DNA from: Cloeon dipterum
Lineage: Eukaryota; Arthropoda; Insecta; Ephemeroptera; Baetidae
Direction of reading: 5' to 3'
DNA length: 64,000 nt
Assembly (NCBI RefSeq): GCF_949628265.1
Contig: NC_088788.1
Location: 16,244,001-16,308,000 of the forward strand
Positions 46,391-58,993 of this stretch are shown here, in pieces. Under the pieces are notes generated by a model. The model ran no database searches. It had not been told where the DNA came from and worked only from the letters and a program-made list of their open reading frames with translations. How positions within the stretch are numbered: the stretch's first letter is position 1; each line of letters starts with the position of its first letter. The position numbers were made by a program, and so were the translations under genes.

Positions 46391-48680
46391 CTGCAATTTA
46401 TGCAAAAACGCGCATTAAACACCTTTTACGGCGCGCTCGGCCTCTCGAAAAGGCTCTAAAAAAATTCTTCCTGCTGTGTGTGTTATTGTGTTCATAATGC
46501 TGCAAACTTGTCTCGCCGACTTTTATGAACACACACTGTAAAAAGTGTACAAGCCTGTGTGTTTTTCTCAGGAGACGAGTTTGTATTAAGTGTGTGTTGT
46601 CGCTCTCTGCTAATCCACGGCTGAATGTAATTTTTTTAACTGGTTGTAAAGAGTTTGAACAAAAACTTGCAGTGTCTTTAGCATTGGCTAAAATTTTGAA
46701 TTAAAAAAGCAGATAAGGCTTTTCAAAGACTCTTCAGTATTGTTAATCGTTAAAGGGCCTGTGAATTTTATACGATTGACTGGTTTATTCTTTTCATCTA
46801 GGATTAAAACTGCTTGCCAAATTAAAACTTTGAAATTAACAAATGCTTGTCGATTTCAAGGAATTAATAAAAATGGAGCTCTACAAATAGCGAAAAAAAA
46901 TTGTTAATATTTTATCCTTTGAATTAAAAAAAAATACCCAAAGAATAGAAAGCACCTACAAAATTTAAATATGAAGACTTTTTAGCTCTACAAAATGCTT
47001 TAACTCCGAGACCCTAAAAACAACGAACCAAAATGTAAACTCCAATTCTCTTCTCTCTCAATTTAAATAAAATAAAAAAGACGCGGATTGTAAAAAAAGC
47101 AGCAAGCTGCAATGTCTAAATGTGGGCATGCACCAAGGTGAGGACGCCTCTCATCAGCCCCGCGCGGCTTTCCTGGTCCATTTATATGCTCTTAACGGTA
47201 CATTTAGTAGAGGCTCGCTCTCATATATTTCGCATTATGTCATACACCTGACTTTGAGAGTGAGCGCGCGCGAGCAAAGGCGTGATTAATGCCGGACTCC
47301 TTCTTCTTCTTCTCCTTCGTTCTTCTCCTCTCTGCACTGTGCTGCATATCCTGCTGGGCGTGTTGCATTATGCATTTCTTGCCGAAAGATCGGCTATCGC
47401 GATCAATTTGTGAGCACAGCAACCATAACAGGATTCCTCTCCTGCTTTTTTACGTGCACTTTGTTTGTTGCCCAACTCTTATCGCGGCGCTCGCTCTCGG
47501 ATCGAAGGAAAGAAAGTGCGGAGGAAAGAGAAAGAAGATCAAGAGCAAACGTTTCTATTGTTCATTTTTTACAAAACCGTTTTCAGGGCATGCTTCGAAT
47601 TTAAAAATAAATATATAACTTTATCAAAATACGGGCCTTTATTTTTAAGGCAGTCGAAAACAGCACATATTCGAAAAGCCTATTTTTTCCATATTTGTTT
47701 TTCATTCAATAATTTAACATACATTCTAAGAAGAGATAGAGAAATGAAGAATATTAACTTAACTAAGACATTATTTGTTTCTTAGATTTCTTCATTTTGT
47801 TAACAGATTTTTTAAATATACCAGCATCATTTTAAGATTTAGTCTAAACGAATTCAAGGGTTTGAATACTTTGAGTTCGGCTATGTTTCATTGTTTTTCC
47901 ATAAATATAACACATTTATTTTTCATCCATTAAAATCAAAACATGGATATAGTGGGAAGATGATTTCTATTGACCATTATTAGGGAGGAAAAATCATTTC
48001 TATATCAAAATAGGTTTTAAAAATTGAACCAATTTAGCTCATTAATGATTTTTTTCAACTGTAATATACTCTTTGAGATAGAAAATATTATGACAATAAA
48101 AGTATGTATATACCTCAATTCAATTTAGTGATGTATAAAATCTGCGGCAAATCGACAAACAGAGAAAATAAAAAATTGGATGCTAAGAAATTAGTTATTC
48201 ACCTCAAAATCGATTATTTAACAAATTTTTACAATTAAATACACCGATCAAAATAATCCTCTATTTTATATCTATTCGGTGATTTAACATATTTTACTGG
48301 GACACAGGATTTAAATTTAAGCATTGTTAAATAAGCTTTATAAAAAAATATAAATATAAAAATTGGAACTGACTCTTCTCTACGTGGCATTCATTTAAAT
48401 GAAATATTTTTCCTCAAATAAATATCCAAATGTTTTCAATTCAAAAATAACAATCAAATTAAGTCGATAGTTTGTGCCCATTAAATATAGTAAGCCCCCT
48501 AAATTTCACAGGCTAAGGACGGTTAAGGGTAAAATAAAATTTGTGCGCGTCTATACAGAATATTGATTTAAAACAGAAATAATCTTGCTGAAAGTCCCCA
48601 TAAGAATGTCGTCATGCTTGCCAATCGTATTTACACACACACGTCTGACCAAGTTGGTCAGAAGCTCATTTCCTCCGCAA
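46391..48680. other. Spacer between lipase B and lipase A
   Basis: The missing first exon and promoter of lipase A should lie here. A minus-strand TATAAA (plus coordinates 47181-47186) is a candidate core promoter, but no ATG with a hydrophobic stretch and a phase-1 donor was found. A GC-richer block with purine/pyrimidine-biased strands spans about 47.1-47.55 kb; the rest is AT-rich. Confidence 0.4.
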
Positions 48681-51600
48681 CTAGACAGAATTGGTTTGAC
48701 CTGCAGCCGAGGCGCAGCACCTCGGGTCGCCGTAATCAGGTTCGTCAGAATCGGGCACCTGGCAGTAGGGCGGCGTCGGCGCACTCACGCAGTACATTCC
48801 GGACGCGCTGTGACACAATTTTAACTTATATAATAAAAATATGCAATTTTGAATTAATCTCGTCTTACGAAGTCTCCAAGGGCTGGCCCAGGGTGGCGTT
48901 GTCGCCGTCACGCGTCCTGATCCTGCTGCCGTGGGGGCACCTTCCGTCGCAGGGCATGCCCTGTCTCACCCTGTCGGGGAACAAGCTCTCAGCCTGGAAG
49001 CACAGCGACTGTACGTGGCTGCAGTAGTTGTAGTCTTCAAAACGAACAGCAATTATTCTTCTGCTGATGCCAATCCGAAACAATAACGGGATTGGAATTT
49101 GAGCAAATTATGCCGATTGTGAACGGGAAAGGGACCACCATACAGATGAAAAAAACGGGAATTTAGCCGTTCTCATGATCACAGAATATGTGAGGTACAA
49201 ATTGATGTTTTTGTTTTATTAAATGGCTTTTCTTAAATAAATTGAAAAAGTTAAAAAAATAGAAAAAAATTGCACGTTTTTTATTTTTTAAATCTTATAA
49301 AATTAAAGCCGCAGAGGCAGGCAATAAAATATCTTAAAAATTACAAGCATATAAAGCATATATCCTTTTGGGAAAATTCCTGAGTATCCAGAGCAGCCAG
49401 CAGAAGGCACCACCGTTAATGTACACTTTTTGGGTATTTCAACTGTGATTTTAGATTCAATTCGTCTGCTTTGCGCATTTTTGTCGTAAGGACTTCCATT
49501 GCACATTTTAAAATACAAAACTGGTTCAGCCAATCGCGGTTGAAACGAAGAATTATTTTCGAAACAGAAAATTTGTGCTGTCGTTACTACCTAGATTATG
49601 GCTGAATCGATATTGGATTTCAATCCGTAAAATGAAATGTTTTTACGCCAAGAATGCAGATTTTATCTGATATTGTAGTGCAAGTAGCAGGAAATTGTGA
49701 ATGAACTGAATAGTAAAACGACTCCAAGCACCAAGGACTCTTCCCAAATGACAAATTCACATTTTTAAGATTCAAGGATTTAACTTGCACTAAAAATTAT
49801 TTTCAATTCATTTCATCCTCTGTTCATTTTTATTTAAAAAAATCAAATATATGTATCCCTCTTTCTAGCTCTACTATTTTTTCCTTTTCGTAAAATAAAA
49901 ATTGCACTCATTAAAATTCGATTCACCTGATTGTGGCTTGCAGGCAATTTGCGTGCGGCCGCCGTTGATACAGAAGTCGGCGGTGCCTTGCAAACTAGTC
50001 ATTCCGAAAAATCCAGCATTGGTGTGTATGACTTGAACGATCTTTGCGTCTCCAGCGTCCAGCCGGTCGTTTTTGTTCCTGGACTGGAGGAGTGGCCGCG
50101 CCGGATCCAAAGCTGCCAATAACAAATTTTACGCGCACTTTAAATCCTGCTCTTTATCAGAGGTTTCAAGGCTGTCCACTAAATTAGTCTCCGCGAGTGT
50201 ATTTTAATGGACCATTAATTCGACACTTTATCTGCAATGTTGATTGGAAAACGCCGGCTTCTTTTTTTTACATACCGATTATTCGTCCCAACTGGTCGGA
50301 AATGTGATTGGCGACTATGCCGCAGACGTGAGCCCCCAGGCTGAAGCCGACGCAGTCGATTTCGCTCAGCTGCACTCCGGATACTCGCTCAAAGTTGACC
50401 AAGAAGTGAGCCGTGCAGTTGGCCACGGGCTTCAAGTTGTCCAACGCTTGCAAATAGCACGGCCACTTGGCCAGAACTTCCCAGTCGGCGTTTATTAGGT
50501 TGTAGTTGCCATTTTTCACGTAAGCTAGAAAGTGAAACTAAAAAATCAATATTGTTACGAAAAAATTTAAAAGCAAACAAAATACGACATTAAATTTATC
50601 GCCAAAGTAATAGTTTCCAACATTGATGATTGTATATCCTGCTATTTTAAAAAAAAAAGATTTTCTAAAATTTTCCAGCGCAAAGCGAAGAATTATTATG
50701 GGAGATAATCACTTAATTAAAAATACAAATATAATATATGATATATATTGATTTCTAAACTTATCCTTCGTAAAAAAAATCAGTTGCTTATATCACATAA
50801 ATATTGTTTATTACTCGATCTTAATATTTGGCTTCACATAATTTTTGTTGGTTAATTTTGAAGTTATTATAATTTTTGCGCTTAGACAACTCTTAATTAG
50901 GGAGAATAAGGGGCCCCAAAAAAACTGTTTTAGACGATTTTAAATGTTGCTCAAAAGTCTGAAACCGAGAGATTTGTGTTGACTTGATGTCTAAAAATAG
51001 TTCAGATGCACAGAAAAAATAGGCGATCGTCCTAAAATTCGATAAAATCTATACGCATCACTCTTTAGAAAAATAAACCTGCTTTCCTAATATTAATAAT
51101 AAAGCAATCTTTTTAAGATCGAGGAGCAGGTTATTCCTACACCTAGAGCCCACGCTTTGTCACAATTGGATTACGAAATAAATTTTCTAGCCCGTTAAAC
51201 ACGCACGCACATCATTGTAGGAATGCTGCTGTCTTATGTAATTGGTCCCACACTCCAAAATGACACAAAATCGAGCCGAGAATGTACCGTCTCTGAGCAG
51301 GGGCAATGATCCGACGTCATCGCCTCCGCCAAATCCGTGAATTAACAGCACGGTCTTCTTGCTGATGTCGAAATTGCTATCGGCGAACCAGTTTGGGTCG
51401 CTCTCGTTAATGTACTCGCGCGTTCCGTTCGGCCTGTGGAAAACATAGATTTCAAATTCAAAGGGGGCTGGCTAATGGTCCTCTTTTGTATGGCTTTTCT
51501 CAAGAGAACAATTAAAAACAAGTATTTATAATTTAATTGTGAATTTTTGGCTGGCTTTATTAATCCCAGGATTGCTCCTGAAAATTCAAATGAAGTTATT

Positions 51601-52701
51601 AAATAACAAAAGTAAACAGTGTAAAGTTAAATTTAAAATGGGCGTGAGATAGAATCATTTGGAATATAATTTTGTGTTTATTAACACTTGATTTTTGTAA
51701 TTAATTTAACTTGTGACTAACATGCATTTTTTTAAATGTTTTATAATCGTTTTATAAAAAAAAATGCAAATTTCTCTAGCTTTCCTAATTTGCCGCGGTT
51801 CTTCTTATACACTCATCATGAATTATAAAGCCAAACTCAACCATTTATGTTGTTTGATTTTTAAAAAATCAAATTTCGAGGCTTGAACGCCCAAAACTCG
51901 AAATCCTTGAATAATAATTGGAAATTTTTCTTTGGCAAATTTAAATTATTTTTTTTTCGGATTACTATAGATGCTATGACCTTCATAGCGAGAACAGAAA
52001 TTTCAATATAGTCGCTTATTCTGGCTCTAATTATTCTCATACGCATTTTGATAGAAATTTTCCCATTTTATTTTTAATTTAAAAATCCATTCAATTTTCG
52101 TCTTAAATTAATGTGATTTTAATTTGGTTGGAAATTAGGAAGTTTTTCAATGTTTCAAATTTTTAAATGGATTTACATTTTTTGAATTCAAAAATAATTT
52201 TACTGTTGATCAGCAGAGCAACTTTGCCCCACACATCCCCACATCCAAAACGACAACAAAATTTGTATACCTTTTTCATATTGTTATCACTCAAAAAAGG
52301 TTTTTCAATCTACTACCAAGAATTATTAAGTAATGCAATCAAAAAATTAAAATGAAAAGGTGCGTACCCGGCGTAGAGGAAGAAGCTGATGAGGGGATGC
52401 GGACAGGAGTACTCTTTGGTCAGCTTGGCGCAGTCGTTGGAAAAATCAACGTCAGTCAAATTATGTCCGTAAATGCTGGAGATGTTGAAGCCTTGGCGGA
52501 ACATGCTCATCGTCGCCTCGAACGCCTCCCTGTCCTCAAACTCCTCGTTGTGATACACGAAACGCTGGCCGAAGCATGCTACGGCCGGATTGATTTGCAA
52601 TTAATAATTTGCGACTCCGGCGGCCACGGCTACTGCTGATTTTCGCACTCACCTACGGCGGCGGCCAGCACCACGATGCACACGTGTCCCAACTTCGCCA
52701 T
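48681..52701 (-). CDS. Lipase B: secreted lipase / phospholipase A1-like enzyme
   Basis: Exons on the minus strand: 52701-52653, 52578-52368, 51433-51288, 50524-50276, 50112-49927, 49034-48869, 48807-48681; 377 residues. A signal peptide MAKLGHVCIVVLAAAVA precedes the mature chain. The oxyanion motif is LLIHGFGGGDD and the elbow CVGFSLGAHVCG with Ser197. Asp221 lies in ALDPARPLL (24 residues later, the family spacing) and His287 in CSHVQS. The lid between the paired cysteines is very short (CKPQSDYNYC), which in this family goes with phospholipase A1 or galactolipase activity rather than triglyceride lipase. The C-terminus carries a Cys-rich module ending in SGMYCV...PYC...YGDPRCC, shared by all three paralogues. 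Likely secreted into gut or haemolymph. The substrate is not decidable from sequence. Confidence 0.93.
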
Positions 52702-52743
52702 CGTGTAGACTGAGATTAGGAGTAATTTAACGTCGGGCCGAGG

Positions 52744-52753
52744 ATAGCGGTAT
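52744..52753 (-). promoter_or_regulatory. Upstream decamer shared by lipases B and C
   Basis: On the minus strand ATACCGCTAT lies 43 nt before the lipase B start codon. The identical decamer lies 46 nt before the lipase C start. An arthropod initiator-like TCAGT occurs between box and ATG (52709-52713). It could be a TATA-related core element or a shared factor site kept since duplication. Confidence 0.45.
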
Positions 52754-53619
52754 CTTTTCCAGCATGTTGAGGAAGGAGAGCTTCAATTCCGGCGTATTCA
52801 CCGGACCAACTTGTAAATCAACCAGTTTTTTGCCATTGCAAAGTGGGAGCCATGATTTCGGCTTCCAACGGCGACAAGCACGTGCGTGAACCTTATATGT
52901 TATTTGCATATTTTGTTTGATAGCCTTTGTGCTAGCTCTCGCGTAAAAGTGGATAAACATAAATTTGATTTGATGTCTTTGATGACCAGCACATTTGCTT
53001 GTGGGTCCTCCTCCATTTTACGAATAAAATAAGCTTAGAAATTTTTGCAGGTGACACAATCTTAAAATATCACAATAAGACGCATTTAAATTATCTAATG
53101 TGTTTAGGATTTATAGCCGGTTTTTTACATCCATATAATTCTATGCGTTACTTGTATGAATCAAAGAGAGCATCATTAATAATCTCAATGTCTCATTAGC
53201 ATAGTGCTCCGGATCACCTTGAATACTTTGTGGCAGATGCAGCTGCAAACTGCATTTCTCGTCGACTATTTGCAATATAAATAATATATACTATTTCCCA
53301 GGCACTGCACGTTTCCTCAAGCACGGAAAACAATTTGTCCCGACGACCACCACGCTTGACTGATCGTTGCGTGTGGCACAATATGTGTGTAAGTGATTTC
53401 CCAGCGGACTGTCGGCGCGGTGACGCAGCTCTACATGCAAAACAAATAACACCGTGTTATGACTGTGTATCTCCTCTGAAACTCTTGTGATAAAATGTGC
53501 AGCATTGATAGCTTCCAGATTTTTCTGTCAACCTCACTGACAAAAGCAATTTATATGCTAGTTTCTTCTGATAGTTTGAATTTTTAAATGCAAAGCAAAT
53601 ATCTGATTATTAGGGAAAG

Positions 53620-53790
53620 AGCTTAAATTTTTCCAGATTGCCGTTCCCGAGAGTATAGACTCCAAAGTTAGCACGCTAATCAAACGACGAGAACCGCGCT
53701 GTCTGGAGGAAACCTTTGCTCTTAATTCGCATGTCGTTGTATAAATCGCGATGAGAGTAATCGAAATCAAGAAAAACCATTGACAAAATT
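53620..53790 (+). mobile_element. Dispersed inverted-repeat element, copy 6 (fragment)
   Basis: The fragment reads GAGCTTAAATTTTTCCAG, ATTGCCGTT, CACGCTAATCAAACGACGAG, CTTAATTCGC and GAGAGTAATCGAAATCAAG, in family order. Ends are not recognisable. It lies about 0.15 kb downstream of lipase C. Confidence 0.6.
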
Positions 53791-53931
53791 AAGAGGGGAC
53801 ATTAAAATTTCATTTTTTAATTATATAAATGATTAATTAAAAACTTTAAAAACAACAGGTAAAATAATTTAATTTGTTTAAATATTAAATAACACCTTCA
53901 AAACAAATAAATTTCAATTCTCGATTCTGTT

Positions 53932-56120
53932 TCATTTGAATTCTGTCTGAATAAACAGATCATTTGCGGAAAGGGAAGTGTCACAGCAAATAGGGTCGCC
54001 GTATGAGGAGTCGCTCGGGTCATTGCAGTACGGAGCATTTTTCACGTACATGCAGTACATTCCAGAAGCCCTATTAAGAGCAAATTCACCAAACTCTCAT
54101 TTATAGTTTTAAAAAGCTTTTTCACTTACCCGCTCTCCACCGCCAAGCCCACGGTCACATTGGATCCGGCTCTGGCTCTGATTCTCGTGTACGGACAGGC
54201 ATTTACGCAGGGCATAGCAGTCCTCCTCTTGCCCACGAAAAGACTCTCAGCCATATAGCAAACCGAGTGAATGTGGCTGCAGTAGTAATAGTCTGCAAAT
54301 AAAGAGGTAAAAACTTAATAATTTCGGACACTATTATTCAAATGTTAGTTGAAATTTTTTTAATTTTTAACTGTTGATAATTTTATTTCTTTGAAATGCA
54401 ATGAGTATATTAATGGTGTTAATAAAATTCCAATTTGATCTATAGATGAAATAATATTTTTCAATTTTTAAAAAAAAAATTAAAAGAGGTAATGGAGTGT
54501 TTGAGCTATGAATAGTTTTTAGGAAGTCAGGAAAGCCAACAGAAGGAAATTTTATTAAATTATGCCACCCGCATAACAAGACTGCTTGGCGGCACAGTTT
54601 CAATCCCTCTGCAAGGCGTAAAAGTGTTATCGTTATCAAACTATCATTCGACATTTCTTTAGCAAAATTTAATATTTAGAATTGCAATTTTAAAAGCCAT
54701 TGATTAAGTCATGTTGTTTTCATTATTTCTTGGTAGTGAAATATTATCTGATCAGATAATTCAAATAACGCACCTCGCTGGTTGGCGCACGCAGTTTGCA
54801 GGAGGCCTCCGTTGATGCAAAAGTCTACTTTACCCACCTGGCCTCGCATACCGTAGAAGTCAGCATTTGTGTGGATGACCTGAACCTGCGTGGCGTCCCC
54901 GGAGTCCAGTTTGTCTCTGTTGATTTTGTTCTGCATCAAGGGTCCTGCCGGGTCTAAACCTGGAAGGCAATTCAGTTTTATTTGAAACCATAAATGAGTA
55001 CCCTCTTTCGTTAAGAAGAAAGGCTTTCTTGCACTGTTTTTAAAAAATTTCATCCCTGGATAAAATAGAAAATTTCCACCTTAAACTAAAAGGAATTTTC
55101 CTGAATTTTGTTTTCTAAAATTAATAAAAAAAATACATATTTTGCAACTTGCCGACGATTTTGTCCAGTTTTTTGGCCAAGAAGCTGGCTGTAGTTCCAC
55201 AGACATGCGCCCCCAAGCTGTAACCAACGCAGGTGACTTTCTGGTAGTTGATGGTGGTGCTGCGCTCGAAAAAGGCGAGCAGTTGAGCGGTGCACTTGCC
55301 CATGCCGCGGACGTTGGTACTTGTGGCCGTCAAGTAGCACCAACCCGCCACCAACTGCGCCCAGTCTGCGTTGATCACGTTGTAGTTTAACTTTAAATAA
55401 GCTGCAATGCCGAAATTGTTATTGCAATTCAGGAGCTAATTTAATTTAAGCACCTCTGCGAAGCAATGGCATACTCCCTATATTATCGCCACCGCCAAAT
55501 CCATGGAATAGAAGCACCGTTGGTTGTGATTTGTCGAATTTACTTTTTGAAAACCAGTTTGGGTCCGTCTGGTCTATTAAAGCTCGAGTTCCGTCAGGCC
55601 TGGACATATTTTACGTATATGCGATCTTTGGAAAAATAAAAATTTGTTACGCACGTGTAAAGGTAAAATTTTGCATAAGGGGACGGGCACGAATCTGACG
55701 ATGAAAGAGTTGTGCAGAAAAGCTGAGAAGTTGCGTTGTTTTGGGAAACATTTCCAAAATGCACGTTGATGTCAAATTTTGGGGGTCGTCTCGACATAAT
55801 TTCCTTGAATTCATCCTCTTCAATCGCCTCATTTTGGTAAATGATTTTCTTGCCAGAAGAGGTTACTATTGGACAGATAACTTTCAAGAAATTACGTTAT
55901 TCTCCATTCAATCAGTTAGAAATTGCCTAAATCCATATGTAATAAAATTAAATCTAATAAGCACATCAAACTATAAAAAAGTCAAATACAGATATTTTTA
56001 TTATTAAAATCCGTTTTAAAGACGAAAGTAAAGTGAATCTGTCAAATACTCAATAACTCTAATTTTGTTACCTGCGCAAGCTGCCAAAAAAAAGATGCAC
56101 ACTCCTCCGAGGATCCTCAT
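53932..56120 (-). CDS. Lipase C: secreted lipase / phospholipase A1-like enzyme
   Basis: Exons on the minus strand: 56120-56072, 55865-55655, 55599-55454, 55401-55153, 54959-54774, 54292-54130, 54070-53932; 380 residues. The first five lengths (49, 211, 146, 249, 186) equal those of lipase B exactly. The signal peptide is MRILGGVCIFFLAACA. Motifs: LLFHGFGGGDN, CVGYSLGAHVCG (Ser197), GLDPAGPLM (Asp221), CSHIHS (His287), and a Cys-rich end GMYCMYVKNAPYC...YGDPICC. The lid is short, as in B. The donor of intron 4 is GCAAGT, a GC-AG intron; the equal exon length in the paralogues supports it. Introns are shorter than in B or A, so the gene spans only 2.2 kb. All catalytic residues are present, so activity is expected. 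Confidence 0.93.
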
Positions 56121-56165
56121 GTTTTGGTCCTCTCGAACCACTTTGGAGATCTCAACGACTGAAAT

Positions 56166-56175
56166 ATAGCGGTAT
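56166..56175 (-). promoter_or_regulatory. Upstream decamer shared by lipases B and C
   Basis: ATACCGCTAT (minus) lies 46 nt before the lipase C start, inside AATATACCGCTATATTTCAG. TCAGT at 56158-56162 is a possible initiator, only a few bases from the box, so box and initiator are spaced differently from lipase B. Confidence 0.4.
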
Positions 56176-56876
56176 ATTCCTAACGAGCCGCATAAATTTG
56201 CACAGCTCTCAGCCAAATCAGCATTTTTTCCTTAAAAATATAGGTGAAGATTTATGGGCGTATTTAATCATCTTAGACTGCTGGTTTGCGAATTGTGATT
56301 TTTATTAATAAAATATACAGAATAGAGGTGGCCCTTTATCGTGATTGATGACGATGACCGTGAAATTTTACCTTAGCATCCTGATGCTGATTGTGAGTTA
56401 TGTAGTTTGCCAGATTCTATTGGCGTTGTGCCTGATTTGAATACATTGGAGGAATTAAAGATTAGTTAAATTAGGATCCGAGGTCGAATTGCTGGCGAGA
56501 CAATTAAAGGTCCTTTGAAAACTTTCGTAGAAATAAGAAAACCCCTGAAATCACTTGCATGGCGGTGACGCAAAGTAATTGTTTTACGACTTCATTTTAA
56601 CTGCACAAACATCACATAAGCTCGCAAATAAAAAAACAGATTTTTTTCCGCCTCATTTTATGACGGGCAAGCGTGTTGTGAAATTAATTTGGTCGTTGAA
56701 CGCGGATATTTGCTTCTTAAGCATTTACAAATAAATTGTTTGGCTACAGCTGCAAAAGCAAGGTATAGCTCATCAAATAAATTAAAATTTTAAACCCTTT
56801 TAACTTATCATATTTAATTTTTAGGATCAACTAAGACTTTGCAATTAGCAAAATTCATGAAATATTGGCTTTTGCA

Positions 56877-56947
<71 letters not shown>

Positions 56948-58993
56948 GAAAAAAATCATTTTCACAACCAGAAATTTGTTCTTACGACACGTCTGCCATG
57001 GCTTCCACAAACAACTGTGACGAATGGCTGTTTTTATAAAAACTGCGATTTGCCTTTTGCATTTTAAAATTTCTTGAACCATTATAAAAAAAAACAATGT
57101 AAGCCCACCAACATAAAATTCTGAACTCCTAGCTGATATTATTATTTTTGAAATATGTCTCTCGTACGCTGTTTTTTTAATAAGTAAAATTATAAAGAAC
57201 CCCTTTCAGATGTGCGAATTCTTGCCCTTTTGTTTACGGTATTTACTTTATTCTGAAGCCGAGCGGCTAATGTGCAATGCTATCGCATTTCACCGATGGA
57301 GCTGAATATTATTATATTGATCGTATTTAAGTCTAAACTGGTCGGCCCAATACCAAACCAAACTGAAATGGAAAAGGTTATTCAACCCTCTCGTTACGCT
57401 GCACTGCCTTAATGTTATTATTACGGCTTCGATAAATCTATAAATGGCAGGCCGGCGTTGAAATAATTAAATTTCATTACAGCAGAGCAGCGTGGATAAA
57501 GCGGCGTTTGGCTGATCGAAAGTAATAAAGTATATGTGCAGCAGCTGCAAATGAGGAAAAGCAGCAGCAGCAAGAAGTCTCTCTTGTTAGTCTCATTCTC
57601 GGCAGCTTTCACACTCGCCCGCCAAGAGACAATGCATATATAGTATACGCGGCAGAAAACAGATCTATGGCGAGTAAAGGCGAGAGCAAAGCGGAGAGCG
57701 CGATTCCAAACTGGTATATCGACGGAGAAATGAGAAAATACACACACGGCGAGCAATCGAAAGGTGAACGACATTTTCCCTGAGTGTCTACGTGCGCATT
57801 AATTTGCCTAAGCGGTCTAATTTTCGAGAGCTGCACTTTTCAATTAGCTGACTGCAGGCGTAATCCTCTTGCTTTACGTTTGTCTACCATTTTCTTTTAA
57901 AGTGGGTTGAAAATGATTAGATTTGTTGGCAACTATAAGCAGTTGTTGTTTAAAATTGTTGTTCTACAATATGTATTAATCAAAAGAGGAAATTTCTCAA
58001 TTAATATTCAAATTTTGCCAATTTTTTCTTAAATTTACAGCGCTGCATATGTTTGACAATCCTTGGGGAACTCTTTGTTGGTACAAGTAAAGGGAGACAG
58101 TCCGCACCATTTGAAAAGCATGCTAACTCTACAGACACTTTTCTAAAGAAAATTACAGGGCTATACCTAAGTCAATTTCGGCTTCGACTGAATCCTTTGC
58201 GAAACGTTTATGCCTTGGCAAAACTGTTTTCATGGGTTTTGCAGTATGTTCCTCTTTAAACACTTGAAGCTCATCAAATGTTTGCACAAAACTCCGTGTG
58301 CGTCTTCCAAGGTCACGAAATTTCGTTCTTAAAATTGTTGCCGTCTGAGTGAGCTAATTGCAAAAAGTAGCAAAAGAGGAACAAAACCTTGGCAGTGGAC
58401 CCGTTTACCTTCAAGAGCGTCCATACAGGCGTGCTCTGCTGCTGCAACAGCGATAAACTCGATATAATAATGAGAAGCCCACTCGAGCATCGCCCGCACG
58501 CGACACAATACGGAATTTTTGCTTCTGAGAGATGTGTGTAATGTGAAAGGCTACGTGTTTAGTTTTTTCAACTATTTTTCTAGCACGTGGTACGAAGTAA
58601 TGGACTGAAATAAGCACTAATCAAAGGGTATTATGCAATTGAAACCAATTGTTGTATAGTTCACTTACAAATTTTAAAATTTTACCACTCAAAGTGAATT
58701 GAAACCAGCTTTTTTTAATAATGCTGACTTTTTAAGGGTAGAAAAAATATTAAATTTGCAATAGAAAACTAACCACTCATTGTCAGCCCTAAAGTAATGC
58801 GAAAACATAAAACTTTTTAATATAAATTTAACCCCCCTAATAAATGAGGTCTTTTAAACACCTATACATTTCTCTCGCATACATATTTATAAAAAATGTT
58901 CATCATATTTTAGTCTTTCAAAATATAGGAGGTGAATAAAAAGGGAATATCTTCAATAATTTAATTTATTTAAACAAGATAACTGAAACATTT
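56176..58993. other. Spacer between SOAT 3' end and lipase C
   Basis: AT-rich DNA with a (CT)n tract at 56.9 kb and a somewhat GC-richer block at about 57.4-57.85 kb. Minus-strand AATAAA signals overlapping (58993-58998) and following (58965-58970) the SOAT stop probably end that transcript. Frames of 60-117 codons here show no domain and are not called. Confidence 0.6.
56881..56945. repeat. (CT)n microsatellite, 65 bp
   Basis: This is an uninterrupted run of 32.5 CT units, flanked by ordinary AT-rich sequence. Its purity suggests it is young and length-variable. On the other strand it is (GA)n, a potential GAGA-factor site, about 0.76 kb upstream of lipase C. Confidence 0.98.

Larger units (their letters stand above)
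52702..53931. other. Spacer between lipases C and B
   Basis: This 1.2 kb of mostly AT-rich DNA holds the lipase B promoter at its left end and a copy of the dispersed element at about 53.62-53.79 kb. An AAAGTGGATA resembling the element terminus occurs near 52947. No gene was seen. Confidence 0.6.

Noticed and set aside
47289-47618. Frame beginning MPDSFFFFSFVLLLSALCC, signal-peptide-like
   Set aside because: The hydrophobicity comes from a simple TTC/TCT pyrimidine tract; no cleavage-site context, no family, no splice support.
56855-57097. Frames with Arg-Glu or Leu-Ser runs
   Set aside because: Translation of the (CT)n microsatellite.
57421-57774. 117-codon minus-strand frame with Leu-rich segment
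   Set aside because: Leu and Cys runs come from GCAGCAGCAG repeats read in antisense; no conserved motif and no promoter or splice context.
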